64,000 bases of DNA from Prauserella rugosa (GCF_000719975.1 NZ_JOIJ01000005.1:266331-330330); one strand, 5' to 3'. Counted from the stretch's first letter, positions 48,773-59,243 are shown. Translations and numbers: made by a program. Notes: generated by a model from the letters alone, not told the origin.

Positions 48773-50029
48773 CTATCGCGTGGTCGCCGAGACGGCGCCG
48801 TCGGTGACCCGGACCCGCAGTTCGGTGCCCGGCCGCACCTGGTCGACCGAACGCAGCACCTTCAGCTCGCCGTCGTCGTCGGTGTACTGGACCACGGCGT
48901 ACCCACGCTCCAGCGTCGCCGACGGTCCCAGCGCCGTGAGCCGGGCGCGCGACGAGGCGAGGGCGCTCTGCTCGTGGGTCAGCGTCGTCATGATCGCCCT
49001 GCGCGCGCGTTCGACGTGCAGTTCGACGTCGGCGGCTCGCCGCTCGACCGGACCGTGCGGATCGGCCAGGCACGGACGGCTGCGCAACTGGTCGAGCTGC
49101 CTGCGCTGGCCGTCGACCCAGCCGTGCAGCGCGCGGCGTGCCCGGTCGCGCAGCTGGTGCACGCGTGCCGTCTCCTCCTGCACGTCGGGCACGACGGCCT
49201 TCGCCGCGCCCGTCGGCGTCGAACACCGCAGGTCGGCGACGTGATCCAGCAGCGGCGAATCGGGTTCGTGCCCGATGGCGCTCACGACCGGAGTTCCCGC
49301 GGCGGCCACCGCGCGGCACAGTGTTTCGTCGGAGAACGGCAGCAGGTCCTCGACGCTGCCCCCGCCACGGGCGATGACGATGACGTCGATCTCCGGGTCC
49401 GCATCCAGAGTGGACAGTGCACGCACGATCTGCGGCACCGCGCGTGCCCCTTGGACGGCCGTGTTGACCACCTGGAACTTCACCGCGGGCCAACGGTTCT
49501 GGGCGTTCACGAGCACGTCGTGTTCGGCGGCTGACGCCCGCCCGGTGATCAGGCCGACGCCACGGGGCAGGAACGGCGGGCGGCGCTTGCGCTCGGGTGC
49601 GAACAGTCCCTCGGCGGCGAGCAGCTTGCGCAACCGCTCGACCCTGGCAAGGAGTTCGCCGATCCCGACGGGCCTGATCTCGCTCGCACGCAGGCTCAAC
49701 GTGCCGCGGCCCAGCCAGAACGACGGCCGCGCGTGCACGACCACGCTCGCGCCCTCGCGCAGCGGCGGGTCGATCGAACGCAGCATGCGCTGCTGGCAGG
49801 TGACCGACATGGAGACGTCGGCGGCGGGATCGCGCAGCGTGAGGAAAGCCGTCTGCGTGCCGGGCCGTGCCGAGATCTGCGTGATCTGCCCTTCGACCCA
49901 CACCGAGCCGAGCCGGTGGATCCAGTCGGCGATCTTCCTGGCGACCGTTCGCACCGGCCACGGATTCTCGGCCGTCGACGGCCCCGACGAGTCCGAGCGG
50001 CCGTCGGAGGGGCGTGCGTCGGTGCTCAC
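48773..50029 (-). CDS. xseA: Exodeoxyribonuclease VII large subunit
   Basis: 418 residues from GTG 50029, which overlaps the upstream gene's TGA (GTGA). N-terminal OB fold ([18 protein letters not shown]), then the catalytic core [39 protein letters not shown] and [19 protein letters not shown], followed by a coiled-coil arm ([16 protein letters not shown]) and the C-terminal LERGYAVVQ. Forms ExoVII with XseB, cutting ssDNA from both ends into short oligonucleotides. Confidence 0.96.
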   Translation of the reverse strand: MSTDARPSDGRSDSSGPSTAENPWPVRTVARKIADWIHRLGSVWVEGQITQISARPGTQTAFLTLRDPAADVSMSVTCQQRMLRSIDPPLREGASVVVHARPSFWLGRGTLSLRASEIRPVGIGELLARVERLRKLLAAEGLFAPERKRRPPFLPRGVGLITGRASAAEHDVLVNAQNRWPAVKFQVVNTAVQGARAVPQIVRALSTLDADPEIDVIVIARGGGSVEDLLPFSDETLCRAVAAAGTPVVSAIGHEPDSPLLDHVADLRCSTPTGAAKAVVPDVQEETARVHQLRDRARRALHGWVDGQRRQLDQLRSRPCLADPHGPVERRAADVELHVERARRAIMTTLTHEQSALASSRARLTALGPSATLERGYAVVQYTDDDGELKVLRSVDQVRPGTELRVRVTDGAVSATTR

Positions 50030-50814
50030 GACGTGCCTGCCTCCGAGGAGCCGGTGCCGCCGGTGGACTGCGAGCCGTTCTCCTCGGCGGCCGACTCGGC
50101 CCGCACGTTGGCGATCCGGCGCGTCAGCATCCCCGTGAACGAGGGGCGGTTCTCGTGGTCGCGTTCGTAGCCGAGCAGTTCCTCGAGCTCGTCGGCGGAG
50201 AACGAGCGCAGACGTGAGCGCAGCTGCGGCAGGCTCAGGTCGTCGTAGTTCGCCACGCCGGCGGGGCCCGTCCCCGAGGTGCCGCCGCCTCGCGCGTCCG
50301 TGGCGTCTCGGGCGTCGGTGGCCCTCGGTGTCTGCGTGCCGCCGCCGGTCACGTCGCTGGCAGAGGCGGCCGTGGCAGGCGTGGTCGTGGCAGGGGTCGT
50401 GGTGGCCGCGTCGCCGGCGTCCGGGACCTCGGCGCTGTCGAACTCGCCGTCCGGGTGCTCCTGGCCGAGTGCCTGCGACTCGGCGTCCCACGGGTCGTCG
50501 AACGTCGCCTCCGCGCCCGGCTCCGATCCCGCGGCGCCGGGCGCGGCCTCGACGCCGGACCCGGGCACGTCGTCGTCCTCGTCGAACGTGGCCCAGTTGG
50601 GCTCGTCCTCGACCCCACGGAACGCCGCCAGCGCGTCGTCACCCTTGATGGCCAGCTCCGTCACGTGCTGCTGAACCCTCATCGACGTCTGCAGCACCTG
50701 GCTGGCGACCGTCACCGGCAGTTCGGTGAGGTGTTTCGGCAGGTCGCGCACCGTGTCGGCGGTGGCGGCCGCGAGTCCGGCCGCCACGCGCACCGGGAAC
50801 GGGAAATGCTTCAT
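50026..50814 (-). CDS. Rv1109c-type protein (lipid droplet-associated family)
   Basis: 262 residues from ATG 50814. The N-terminal 75 residues have amphipathic helices ([38 protein letters not shown]) with PspA-like character. A long acidic, Thr/Ala/Gly-rich linker follows, then a C-terminal SAP-like module ([40 protein letters not shown]). Homologues in this position in mycobacteria are annotated as lipid droplet-associated; I have not verified that activity. Translationally coupled to xseA by GTGA and divergent from ispH. Confidence 0.82.
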   Translation of the reverse strand: MKHFPFPVRVAAGLAAATADTVRDLPKHLTELPVTVASQVLQTSMRVQQHVTELAIKGDDALAAFRGVEDEPNWATFDEDDDVPGSGVEAAPGAAGSEPGAEATFDDPWDAESQALGQEHPDGEFDSAEVPDAGDAATTTPATTTPATAASASDVTGGGTQTPRATDARDATDARGGGTSGTGPAGVANYDDLSLPQLRSRLRSFSADELEELLGYERDHENRPSFTGMLTRRIANVRAESAAEENGSQSTGGTGSSEAGTS

Positions 50815-50924
50815 GGGGCAAGCCTGCCGCACATGACCCCTCCTGCACAGCCCCGCCCCGCCCGTGTGCGTGTCGCTCGTCCCAGCACGGCCGCGCACGG
50901 TGTCGACGGCACGCCGACGGTCCG

Positions 50925-50937
50925 TACCCTGAACGGT
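50925..50937 (+). promoter_or_regulatory. Leaderless promoter of ispH
   Basis: TACCCT (50925-50930) lies 7 bases before the ATG, with a weak TGTCGA (50901-50906) 18 bases further upstream. No ribosome site precedes the start, as expected for a leaderless message. Confidence 0.5.
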
Positions 50938-51930
50938 ATGAGTGCAGCCAGCCCCAGCGGTGACCAGAACGGCAAGCGTGTGCTGCTCGCGAAGCCGCGC
51001 GGGTACTGCGCCGGTGTCGACCGTGCGGTGATCACGGTCGAGAAGGCGCTCGAGATGTACGGCCCGCCCGTGTACGTGCGGAAGGAGATCGTCCACAACC
51101 GCCATGTCGTGGACACCCTGCGCGAACGGGGCGTGATCTTCGTCGACGAGACCACCGAGGTGCCGGAGGGCGCGCTCGTCGTGTTCTCGGCCCACGGAGT
51201 CTCGCCCGCGGTGCACGAGGAGGCCGAGAAGCGGAACCTGCGCACCATCGACGCCACGTGCCCGCTGGTGACGAAGGTGCACAAGGAGGTCAACCGGTTC
51301 GCCAGGGACGACTACGACATCATGCTCATCGGCCACCACGGCCACGAGGAGGTCGAGGGCACGTCCGGCGAGGCGCCCGAGCACGTGCAGCTCGTCGACA
51401 CCCCGGAGGACGTCGCCCAGGTGCAGGTGCGCGACCCGTCCAAGGTCGTGTGGCTGTCGCAGACGACCCTCAGCGTCGACGAGACCATGCAGCGGGTCGA
51501 CCAGCTCCGGGAACGGTTCCCCGAGATCGCCGACCCGCCGAGTGACGACATCTGCTACGCCACGTCGAACCGCCAGGTCGCGGTCAAGGCGATGGCGGCC
51601 GAGTGCGACCTCGTCCTGGTCGTCGGCTCGCGGAACTCCTCCAACTCGCAGCGGCTCGTCGAGGTCGCGTTGCAGGCGGGTGCCAGCGACGCGCACCTGA
51701 TCGACTACGCCAGCGAGGTCGATCCCACCTGGCTGGACGGCGTGGAGACCGTGGGCGTGACCAGCGGTGCGTCCGTCCCGGACGTGCTCGTCATGGAGCT
51801 GCTGGACTACCTGGCCGGCCGCGGCTGGGAGGACGTGCAGGAAGTGACGACCGCCAACGAGAAGATCTCGTTCGCACTGCCCAGGGAGCTGCGCACCGGG
51901 CGTGAGGACAAGCGCAGCAGCGTGCGCTGA
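50938..51930 (+). CDS. ispH: 4-hydroxy-3-methylbut-2-enyl diphosphate reductase
   Basis: 330 residues. Last enzyme of the MEP isoprenoid pathway, reducing HMBPP to IPP and DMAPP with a [4Fe-4S] cluster. The three cluster cysteines are in [23 protein letters not shown] and [11 protein letters not shown]; substrate residues include FSAHGVSP and [12 protein letters not shown], and the catalytic TTLSVDET. The closest positional match is M. tuberculosis lytB2 (Rv1110). The products IPP/DMAPP feed prenyl synthases such as the one at 19610. Confidence 0.97.
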   Translation: MSAASPSGDQNGKRVLLAKPRGYCAGVDRAVITVEKALEMYGPPVYVRKEIVHNRHVVDTLRERGVIFVDETTEVPEGALVVFSAHGVSPAVHEEAEKRNLRTIDATCPLVTKVHKEVNRFARDDYDIMLIGHHGHEEVEGTSGEAPEHVQLVDTPEDVAQVQVRDPSKVVWLSQTTLSVDETMQRVDQLRERFPEIADPPSDDICYATSNRQVAVKAMAAECDLVLVVGSRNSSNSQRLVEVALQAGASDAHLIDYASEVDPTWLDGVETVGVTSGASVPDVLVMELLDYLAGRGWEDVQEVTTANEKISFALPRELRTGREDKRSSVR

Positions 51931-51974
51931 CCTCCGGCGCCTTCTCGCGCCGAACGCGCCCGCCGCGAACAGCA

Positions 51975-52013
51975 ACGAGCCCGCCCGCCCCACGACGGGG
52001 CAGGCGGGCTCGT
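51975..52013. terminator. Bidirectional terminator after ispH
   Basis: ACGAGCCCGCC paired with GGCGGGCTCGT, extended by a further CCCC/GGGG pair with one mismatch inside. It lies 44 bases after the ispH stop and 8 bases before the convergent stop. Confidence 0.75.
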
Positions 52014-52021
52014 GTCGCCTG

Positions 52022-53140
52022 TCAGGCTTCGTCGTCCCAGGGACGCCGGGGCGGCTGGCCGCGCCGCGGCGGACGTTCGCCGGGCGGCGGCTGCTCCCCG
52101 CGAGGCCGCTGCGGGCGTTGCGGACGCTGCGGCCGGGCAGGGCGTTTGGGGCCGGGGATCGAGTCGGGCCACTCCTCGACGCGCCGCTTGCGCTCGGCGG
52201 CATCCGGTGGCGTTCGCGGCCTGCGGCCCTCCCGCGGCGGCGCCTCGCGTCCGGGCGGAGGAGCGTCGGCAGGACGTGGCCTGCGTGGCGGGGGACCGTC
52301 CTCGGGGCCACGGGGGCGCCGCGCCGGTGGTTCGCCCGCGGGACGCTTCCTGCGGGTCGGCTCACCCCGTCCGGCGGGGCCCTCGGGCTGGTCCTCCGGA
52401 GGACGTGGCCTGCGGGGACGGTCCGCCGGAGCGTCCTTGCCGCCGCGTTCGTCGGGGGTGAGCGCTCCCGCTGCCGCGGCACCAGCGACACCTGCCGCGC
52501 CCGCCGCGGCCGCACCCTTCACGGCCTTGTCGCGGCTCCCGGAGTCCGACGTGGACCTGCCCTTGCCGGACCTGGCCTTGTCTGCTGTGGCCTTGTCGGA
52601 CTTGCCCTTGGCAGATCCCTTGTCTCCCTTGTCACTGCCCTTGGTGCCGCGCTTGTCGTTCTTGCTCGGAAGGTCGGGGTCGCGCTCGCGATAGATGCGA
52701 TACACCCCGAGCGCCACCGTCAACGCGGTCGCGATGGCCATCACGGGGAAGCTGTTGATCAGCGGCGTGCTCACGGCGAAGACGTTCGCCAGCGTGTCGT
52801 TGCTCTCCGGCAGGGACGACACGGTCAGCACGATCACCGGCACCGTCACGGCCATGACCAGCGGTGGCTGGACCATCGGGCCGAACAGGTTGCGCCGCTG
52901 CACCGTCGCGACGGCTGCCAGGCAGCCGACCAGGTAGATCAGCTGGAACGGCAGGCCGAGCCCGTCGGTCAGCAACGTGGCCAGCACGGCGCCGACGACA
53001 GCCGTGCCCAGGGCGAGCAGAACGGCTCCCCACCAAGGCAGACCGCGCCGGGCGCCGATGACCGGACGCTCTTCCCAGGTGATGGGCGCGTCCTCGTTCG
53101 CGGCGTCAGGATCGCTTCGGCGATCTCGTGTGGCGGTCAC
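52022..53140 (-). CDS. Membrane protein with Arg/Pro-rich tail (Rv1111c type, DUF6542-like)
   Basis: 372 residues. Four transmembrane helices in the first 150 residues (WWGAVLLALGTAVVGAVLAT, LIYLVGCLAAVATV, VMAVTVPVIVLTVSSLP, FPVMAIATALTVALGVYRIY). Then a Lys/Asp-rich repeat region (GTKGSDKGDKGSAKGKSDK) and an Ala/Gly stretch. The last 130 residues are low-complexity Arg-Pro-Gly, predicted disordered and strongly basic. No enzymatic motif. The tail would stick to nucleic acid or anionic lipids (inference). Position next to ispH is as in mycobacteria. Confidence 0.8.
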   Translation of the reverse strand: MTATRDRRSDPDAANEDAPITWEERPVIGARRGLPWWGAVLLALGTAVVGAVLATLLTDGLGLPFQLIYLVGCLAAVATVQRRNLFGPMVQPPLVMAVTVPVIVLTVSSLPESNDTLANVFAVSTPLINSFPVMAIATALTVALGVYRIYRERDPDLPSKNDKRGTKGSDKGDKGSAKGKSDKATADKARSGKGRSTSDSGSRDKAVKGAAAAGAAGVAGAAAAGALTPDERGGKDAPADRPRRPRPPEDQPEGPAGRGEPTRRKRPAGEPPARRPRGPEDGPPPRRPRPADAPPPGREAPPREGRRPRTPPDAAERKRRVEEWPDSIPGPKRPARPQRPQRPQRPRGEQPPPGERPPRRGQPPRRPWDDEA

Positions 53141-53275
53141 AGCGCAACACCGTAGCTTGTGGATGCGGTAAAGCTGTTACGGATCCTCAACCTTGTCCGC
53201 ATCGAGGACCGAGCGGGTGAGATCTCCCACATGCAGCGCTTCGGTGTGAAAGCGGTATGAACCAGAGTCCTCGGT

Positions 53276-54193
53276 TCAGCCCGTGGCCGTCTCGTCGCTG
53301 TTGCGGATCGCCGGAACGGGAGCGGGGCTCGCTGCCGTCTCGGTGAGTGGGGACACGGCCGTGCGGAAGTTCTCGAGCGCCTCGAGTTCTCGTTTCCGGG
53401 CGGACAGGAACCGCTGCAGATGCGTGCTGGACAGGTTCACGGCATCGACGGCGCCCGTCGCGGCCCGGTGGGCCGACGCCGCGGAGGCGCGGACCTGTTC
53501 CACGTCGTCGAGCAGCGTCCGCTCGGTCGCCGCGAACATCGCGGCCGAGGCCACCACGGCGAATCCGGTGGGGCCGCAGAGGAACACGCGTCGGTCGAGC
53601 ATCCAGCGCAACAGTTCCGGATCGGTGTCGAGCGCCGCGACGACCGCGGCGTCGGACGGCACGAACATCACCGTGCCGTAGATCGCGTCCGCCCACCGCT
53701 GGTAGCCCTTGCCGGCCAGCTCGGTCGCCCGGGAACGCAGGTTGCGCACATGCACGCGCAGGGCGTCGATGCGTTCGTCGGGGTCGTCGGTCTCGACCGC
53801 CTCGGCCCAGATCGCCAGGCTCGCCTTCGCGTCGACGGGAACGGTGCGGTCGCCGCCGACCCGCAGCACCATGTCCGGCTTGGCCGCACCGCCTCCCGCG
53901 AGGTCGGTCTGGAGCGTGTAGTGCAGGCCCTCCCGTAGTCCGAGCGCTCGTGCGGTCTCGACCAGCACGTGCTCGCCCAGTTCGCCCCTGCCGCTGATCG
54001 AGGCGAACGCCACCTCGTACCGGCGCAGCGCCGCCTGCTGCCGGTCCAGCTTCGCCCGTTCGGCATCGACCTGCCTGGCCGCGGCGTCGGCCCTGCGCAT
54101 GCCGTCCTGGTACAGCCGCCACAGCACGGCGACCGCACCTGCCAGCAGCAGTGCGGTGATCGTGGCAACCGCGGCGAACACCGTCGAAGCCAA
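53276..54193 (-). CDS. rmuC: RmuC-family DNA recombination protein
   Basis: About 305 residues. The best start in the coding frame is TTG 54193, with GGGAG 8 bases upstream; the nearby ATG is in a different frame. One N-terminal transmembrane helix (FAAVATITALLLAGAVAVLW), a short coiled coil (ADAAARQVDAERAKLDRQQA), then the RmuC core GRGELGEHVLVETARALGL, KPDMVLRVGGDRTVPVDAKA and AIYGTVMFVPSDAAVVAAL. RmuC limits DNA inversions and is related to PD-(D/E)XK-like nucleases. Divergent from sbcD, forming a recombination-related neighbourhood. Confidence 0.85.
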   Translation of the reverse strand: MASTVFAAVATITALLLAGAVAVLWRLYQDGMRRADAAARQVDAERAKLDRQQAALRRYEVAFASISGRGELGEHVLVETARALGLREGLHYTLQTDLAGGGAAKPDMVLRVGGDRTVPVDAKASLAIWAEAVETDDPDERIDALRVHVRNLRSRATELAGKGYQRWADAIYGTVMFVPSDAAVVAALDTDPELLRWMLDRRVFLCGPTGFAVVASAAMFAATERTLLDDVEQVRASAASAHRAATGAVDAVNLSSTHLQRFLSARKRELEALENFRTAVSPLTETAASPAPVPAIRNSDETATG

Positions 54194-54345
54194 GGCGCAT
54201 GCTCCCGTCTCGTTCTCGTGCTTGCGGGCGTCGTGCGGAAAAGGATGGCGCACACCCCTGACAGAAACCGTCCGAGCACGATATGCGAACGCACGTTCGA
54301 GTGACACGCCGGGTGGGCGTGCGGGGTTCTGTCGGCCACGGGTCC

Positions 54346-54358
54346 TAGCGTTGATCGC
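54346..54358 (+). promoter_or_regulatory. Leaderless -10 of sbcD
   Basis: TAGCGT (54346-54351), 7 bases, then the GTG start at 54359; no ribosome site is visible. Confidence 0.45.
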
Positions 54359-55528
54359 GTGCGCATGCTCCATACCTCCGACTGGCACGTGGGACGGACG
54401 TTCCACGGCGCGGACCTGCTCGCCGAGCAGGGGGCGATCCTGGGCCACCTCGCGGACCTCGTGACCGCGGAGGCGGTCGACGTCGTGCTCGTGTCCGGTG
54501 ACATCTACGACCGGGCCGTGCCGTCGGCCGAAGCGGTGCGGGTCGCGACGAAGGGGCTGCGGCGGATCAGGGACGCGGGCGCGCGGTTGGTGCTGACCTC
54601 GGGCAACCACGATTCCGCGGCACGGCTCGGCGCGTTCGCCGAGTTCGCGGCCGCAGGCGGACTCCACCTGCGCACGACCGTCTCCGGTATCGCCGACCCG
54701 GTGCTGCTGCCCGAGGAGGCCTCCGAACCTGCCGTGGCCGTGTACGGCATTCCTTATCTGGAGCCGGAAACCGCGCGGCACGCACTGGGCATCGAGGGAC
54801 GCGGGCACACCGCGGTGCTGACCGAGGCGATGCGCCGCGTCCGCGAGGACCTGGCGACGCGGCCGAGTGGGACGCGATCGATCGTGCTCGCCCACGCGTT
54901 CGTCACCGGGGGCATGGGGTGCGATTCGGAACGCACCATCGCCGTCGGCGGGGTCGAGCAGGTGCCCGGTTCGGTGTTCGAGGGGATCGACTACGTCGCG
55001 CTCGGCCATCTGCACGGTGCTCAGGTGCTCGACGAGCGGCTGCGGTACTCGGGAAGCCCGCTGGCGTACTCGTTCTCCGAGATGTCACAACGCAAATCGG
55101 TGTTTCTGTTCGATGTGGACGAAAGTGGCGTCAGCGGGATCGAGCGGAGGTATCTGCCGGTCCCGCGGCGACTCGCGACGCTGCGCGGCACACTCGAGGA
55201 GCTGCTCACCTCGGCCGAGCACGACGACGTGACCGACTGTTTCGTGTCGGCGACGCTGATCGACCGCGTGCGTCCCGTCGACGCGATGCGCAGGCTCCGT
55301 GAGCGGTTCCCGTACGCCGTGCACCTCGACTGGGAACCGGAGGGGCGGAAGGAACCCGTGCTGAGGTACGCCGAGGCAGTTCGCGGCCGATCCGATGTGG
55401 ACATCGCGAGGGGCTTTCTCGACGACTGCCGCGGCGCCCCGCCCAGCGAACGGGAGGACGCGTGGCTCGTGGCCGCGCTCGAGGCTGCGGGCAAACACGA
55501 TCCGGGTCAGGACGGTGAGCCGGCATGA
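54359..55528 (+). CDS. sbcD: SbcD (Mre11-like) nuclease subunit
   Basis: 389 residues from GTG 54359, giving the canonical RMLHTSDWHVGRTFHG start. Metallophosphoesterase motifs in order: SDWHVGR, VLVSGDIYDRAVPS, LTSGNHDSAARL, VLAHAFVTG and YVALGHLHGAQVL. A capping domain follows (RRYLPVPRRLATL). SbcCD cleaves DNA hairpins and protein-blocked ends. The stop overlaps the sbcC ATG by 4 bases. Confidence 0.95.
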   Translation: MRMLHTSDWHVGRTFHGADLLAEQGAILGHLADLVTAEAVDVVLVSGDIYDRAVPSAEAVRVATKGLRRIRDAGARLVLTSGNHDSAARLGAFAEFAAAGGLHLRTTVSGIADPVLLPEEASEPAVAVYGIPYLEPETARHALGIEGRGHTAVLTEAMRRVREDLATRPSGTRSIVLAHAFVTGGMGCDSERTIAVGGVEQVPGSVFEGIDYVALGHLHGAQVLDERLRYSGSPLAYSFSEMSQRKSVFLFDVDESGVSGIERRYLPVPRRLATLRGTLEELLTSAEHDDVTDCFVSATLIDRVRPVDAMRRLRERFPYAVHLDWEPEGRKEPVLRYAEAVRGRSDVDIARGFLDDCRGAPPSEREDAWLVAALEAAGKHDPGQDGEPA

Positions 55529-58500
55529 GGTTGCACAGACTGGAGGTCTCGGCGTTCGGCCCGTACGCGGCCCGCGAGGTCGTCGACTTCGACGCGCTCG
55601 GTGCCGACGGGCTCTTCCTGCTCCACGGCGATACGGGAGCGGGCAAGACGACACTGCTCGACGCCGTCGCGTTCGCGCTCTTCGGCGAGGTTCCCGGGGC
55701 GCGCGCGGAGGTGAAGCGGTTCCGCTGCGACGTGGCCGACCAGGCGACGCCGACCGAGGTGGTCCTCGAGCTGACCGTGCAGGGGCACCGGTTCCGGATC
55801 GCGCGCAGTCCCGAGTACGAACGGCCGAAGCGGCGCGGCGAGGGCACCACGAAACAGCCGGCGAAGGCGTCGTTGAAGTGGGTCGACGAGCCGCCGGGCG
55901 GGCACTCGGCGGACGGCGTGACCCGTATCGACGAGGTTGCGCGGGTCGTCACCGACCTGCTCGGCATGACGGCGCAGCAGTTCTTCCAGCTCGTGTTGTT
56001 GCCGCAGGGCGAGTTCGCGCGCTTCCTGCGTGCCAGGAACGAGGACAGGGAGGAGCTGCTGGGCAAGCTGTTCGGCACCGAACGGTTCGGTGCGGTCGAA
56101 CAGTGGTTCGTGGAACGCAAGCGCAGCAGGCGCCGTGAGCTGGACGAGCGCAGGCAGTCGGTGCGGGAGTGGCTCGCGCGGATCGGTCAGGTCGCGCGCG
56201 AGGACCCGCCCGAGGACGACGACACGGGGCCCGGAGCGTGGGTCGACTGGGTCGACGAGGTCCGCAAGCGCGCGGCCGAAGCGGTCGTGGAGGCGAGGGC
56301 TGCGGCCGACGCGTCGGCGAGGGCCCGCGAGGACGCGGCCGCGGTGCTCGACCGGCGCAGGGTCGTGGCCGAGCGGGTGCGCAGGGTCCGAGCGGCGCAC
56401 GAGAGCCTGGCCGGTCTCGAGAAGGAGGCCGACCTGCGCGGCGAATGGCGCGCCGAGCTGGCAGCCGCGCGCCGGGCGGCATCGGTCGTCGAACTGGCCG
56501 CCGAGGTCGACCGGCAACGCACCCGGGTCGAGCGCGCCGAGGACACGGACGCCGCCGCTCAGCGGGCGCTGGCCACGCTCGGCGTGACCGACGCCGAACT
56601 CCCCGAGGTCACGTCGTTGCGGGCACGTGCGGGTGAGGTCCGCGAGGAAGCGGGCGCGCTGGCCGGGCTCGTCGACGAGGCGCAGCAGCAGGAACGCGAT
56701 CGGGCCCGGCTGCAGGACCTCGTCGAGACGGCGACCAGGGCCACGGCGCAGGCCGCCGCGTTGGGTGAGCAGCTGGAGGGCCTGCCCGACCGGACCCGCA
56801 GGCTTCGCGCCGAACTCGACGCGGCGAGCGAGGCATCGGTACGTCTCGACACCGTGCGGGCCCGCGAGTCCGATCTCGCGGAGCTGCTCGCGGAAGCCGA
56901 ACGGCTGCCAGGGCTCGAACAGGAGGCGGCCAGGACGCGGGAGGCCGAGCAGGCCGCCGTCGACGCCCACCAGAGTGCCCGCGAGACCGTGCTGGACCTG
57001 CGGGCGCGGCGGCTCGCGGGCATGGCCGCGGAGCTGGCCGGCGAACTCACCGACGGCGCGCCCTGCGCGGTCTGCGGGTCCACGACGCATCCCGATCCGG
57101 CGACGGCGGGTCATCCGGTCGGCGAGGCGGAGGAACAGGCCGCCACGGACGCGGAACACCAGGCCGAACAGCGCAGGCACGCCGCGGCCGCCGCGCGCCA
57201 CGAGGCTGAGGCGTCGCTGGCCGCGGTGCGGGAACGGCTGGGTGAGCACACCGCCGAGTCGCTGCGTTCCGAACTCACCGGTGTCCGTGAGGAACTGGTC
57301 GCGGCCTCGGAGTCGGCCGCGCGCAAGGAGGAACTGGAGGCCGCGGTCCGTGCCGCGGAGTCCGAGCACGAGGACCTGACGGCACGCCGCACCGAGGCCG
57401 AGAAGCGTGCCACCGCGGCGGAGGAACAGCGTCGCGCGCTCGCTGAGCAGGTCGAGCAGCGCACCGCACGTCTCGAGGAGGCCGCGGCAGGCTTCGCCGA
57501 CGTCGGCGCGCGGCGGGGGCACCTGACCGAACTGGCCTCCGCCCTCGAGGCGCTCGCCGACGCGCGCAGCGAACTGCACGCCGCTCGCGTCCGCCTGCAG
57601 GAGCAGGAGGAGGCCGCGGTCGCCGCGGCCCGCAAGGCGGAGTTCGCCGACGTCGACGAGGCCCGCGCGGCCGCGCGCTCCGGGGAGCGGATCGCCGAAC
57701 TGGAACGGCTCCTCGCCGAAGCGGAACAGGCCGAGGCCGCCGCGCGGGCGGTGCTGGCCGAACCGGAACTGGCCGACGTCCGTCCGGACGACGTGGTCGA
57801 CGTCGAATCCGCACGCCAGGCTGCCGAGGAGGCGCGCGCCGCGGCGGAACGCGACGCGGCGACGCTCCAGGCGTGCACCCAGCGGGCAGGGGATCTCGAC
57901 GCGCTGGGCGAGCAGCTCGGCCAGGCCCTGCGCGAGCTGGCTCCCGTGGAGGAGGAGTACGCGGAGCTGGAGGCGCTCGCCGACGTCGTCAACGGCCGCG
58001 GGCAGAACACCCGCCGCATGTCGCTGCGGTCCTACGTGCTGGCCGCGCGGTTGGAGGAGGTGGCACTCGCCGCGACCGCGAGGTTGCGGTCGATGAGCCA
58101 CGGTCGCTACTCGTTCGTGCACTCCGACGACCCGGGCAGGCGCAACACGCGCGGTGGACTGGGGCTCGACGTGCTGGACGACTACTCCGGACTCGTGCGG
58201 TCGGCGAAGACGTTGTCCGGAGGGGAGTCCTTCCTCGCGTCGTTGTCGCTCGCGCTCGGGCTGGCTGACGTCGTGGCGGCCGAGACCGGCGGTGCGCTGC
58301 TCGACACGCTGTTCGTCGACGAGGGTTTCGGCACGCTCGACGGCGAGACCCTCGACGTGGTCATGGACGTGCTGGACGACCTGCGTGCGGGTGGGCGTGT
58401 CGTCGGCCTGGTGTCGCATGTGGAGGAACTGCGTCAGCGCATCCCCACCCGGCTCCGGGTGCGCAAGGGCAGGGGCGGCTCGACGCTGCTGCTCGAAGGT

Positions 58501-58530
58501 GGCCTCGACGGCGACATCGGCGTGGCCTGA
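55525..58530 (+). CDS. sbcC: SbcC (Rad50-like) ATPase subunit
   Basis: 1001 residues. Walker A GDTGAGKTTLLDAVAFALFG at about residues 34-53; two long Ala/Glu/Arg-rich coiled coils flank the zinc hook CAVCGSTTHPD (C514 and C517). The C-terminal half has the ABC signature LSGGESFLASLSLAL and Walker B LFVDEGFGTLDGETLDVV. Opens with MRLHRLEVSAFGPYA, typical of SbcC. Works with SbcD as a large heterotetramer; start overlaps the sbcD stop (ATGA). Confidence 0.96.
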   Translation: MRLHRLEVSAFGPYAAREVVDFDALGADGLFLLHGDTGAGKTTLLDAVAFALFGEVPGARAEVKRFRCDVADQATPTEVVLELTVQGHRFRIARSPEYERPKRRGEGTTKQPAKASLKWVDEPPGGHSADGVTRIDEVARVVTDLLGMTAQQFFQLVLLPQGEFARFLRARNEDREELLGKLFGTERFGAVEQWFVERKRSRRRELDERRQSVREWLARIGQVAREDPPEDDDTGPGAWVDWVDEVRKRAAEAVVEARAAADASARAREDAAAVLDRRRVVAERVRRVRAAHESLAGLEKEADLRGEWRAELAAARRAASVVELAAEVDRQRTRVERAEDTDAAAQRALATLGVTDAELPEVTSLRARAGEVREEAGALAGLVDEAQQQERDRARLQDLVETATRATAQAAALGEQLEGLPDRTRRLRAELDAASEASVRLDTVRARESDLAELLAEAERLPGLEQEAARTREAEQAAVDAHQSARETVLDLRARRLAGMAAELAGELTDGAPCAVCGSTTHPDPATAGHPVGEAEEQAATDAEHQAEQRRHAAAAARHEAEASLAAVRERLGEHTAESLRSELTGVREELVAASESAARKEELEAAVRAAESEHEDLTARRTEAEKRATAAEEQRRALAEQVEQRTARLEEAAAGFADVGARRGHLTELASALEALADARSELHAARVRLQEQEEAAVAAARKAEFADVDEARAAARSGERIAELERLLAEAEQAEAAARAVLAEPELADVRPDDVVDVESARQAAEEARAAAERDAATLQACTQRAGDLDALGEQLGQALRELAPVEEEYAELEALADVVNGRGQNTRRMSLRSYVLAARLEEVALAATARLRSMSHGRYSFVHSDDPGRRNTRGGLGLDVLDDYSGLVRSAKTLSGGESFLASLSLALGLADVVAAETGGALLDTLFVDEGFGTLDGETLDVVMDVLDDLRAGGRVVGLVSHVEELRQRIPTRLRVRKGRGGSTLLLEGGLDGDIGVA

Positions 58531-58592
58531 CTCGCGCCTGCGAGGCGATACTTCACTGGAGTATCAGGTCCGAGCGCGTAGGTTCCCCGGCA

Positions 58593-59231
58593 ATGAATTC
58601 TGACGGCACCGAACAGACGAACGCGACCGTGGCCACCGACCCCGAGGACGCCCAGGGCACCGGCCAGGACGGCGAGCAGATTCGGGAGGGCAATTCGGAG
58701 CACGGCGGTGACCGGGACGTCGCCCCGGAGGGCACGCCGCAGGAGCCGGACTCGGAGTGGCTGCTTCAGCCCGCCGCGACGGTTCCGCCGACGGCGGCTG
58801 CGGGATCCGGCAAGGGTTCCGGCTCGGGCGTGCTCGGCGGCATCGCCGTGGTGAGCACCGGACTCGGACTGAGCTCGCTCATCGGCAACCCGCTGAGCGA
58901 GATGCTGCGCGCCCGCCAGGAGATCATGGGCCAGATCGAGGCCGGTATGGGTGGCGCAGGCAGTGACCAGATCGAGTCGTTCTACGGCGCGCCGTGGCAC
59001 ACCACCGCGTTGGTCAACGGGGTCATCGCCCTCGTCGCGGCCGTGATCGGGGCCGTCGTGCTCCTCGTCCACACGCGACGTTCCGACGCACGTCCCTGGG
59101 TCACGGCACTGGCCGTGGGCGGGCTGGTGCTCGGCCTGATCGGGCTGGTGCTCGCGGGCGGCATGTATCTCGACCTGTTCGCCTCGCAGCCCGAGCTGCC
59201 CGCCGCGCCTCCGATGGCCCCCGGCGGCTGA
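58593..59231 (+). CDS. Membrane protein with two C-terminal helices
   Basis: 212 residues of unknown function. The first 75 are acidic and disordered-looking (DPEDAQGTGQDGEQIREGNS). A Gly/Ser-rich hydrophobic patch comes at 78-100 (GVLGGIAVVSTGLGLSSLIG), then two clear transmembrane helices (TALVNGVIALVAAVIGAVVL and WVTALAVGGLVLGLIGLVLA). ATG 58593 is 8 bases after TAGGTT (58579-58584), so possibly leaderless. Between sbcC and the convergent ogt. Confidence 0.72.
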   Translation: MNSDGTEQTNATVATDPEDAQGTGQDGEQIREGNSEHGGDRDVAPEGTPQEPDSEWLLQPAATVPPTAAAGSGKGSGSGVLGGIAVVSTGLGLSSLIGNPLSEMLRARQEIMGQIEAGMGGAGSDQIESFYGAPWHTTALVNGVIALVAAVIGAVVLLVHTRRSDARPWVTALAVGGLVLGLIGLVLAGGMYLDLFASQPELPAAPPMAPGG

Positions 59232-59243
59232 TCGGCCGGACGC

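Noticed and set aside
52022..53140. Collagen-like or secreted repeat protein from the Pro/Arg-rich tail
   Set aside because: The tail is irregular and basic with no Gly-X-Y periodicity, and it follows cytoplasmic-side membrane helices.
55507..58419. 970-codon antisense frame over sbcC
   Set aside because: Low-complexity Arg/Leu/Gly composition and complete overlap with sbcC; high GC in third positions creates such frames.
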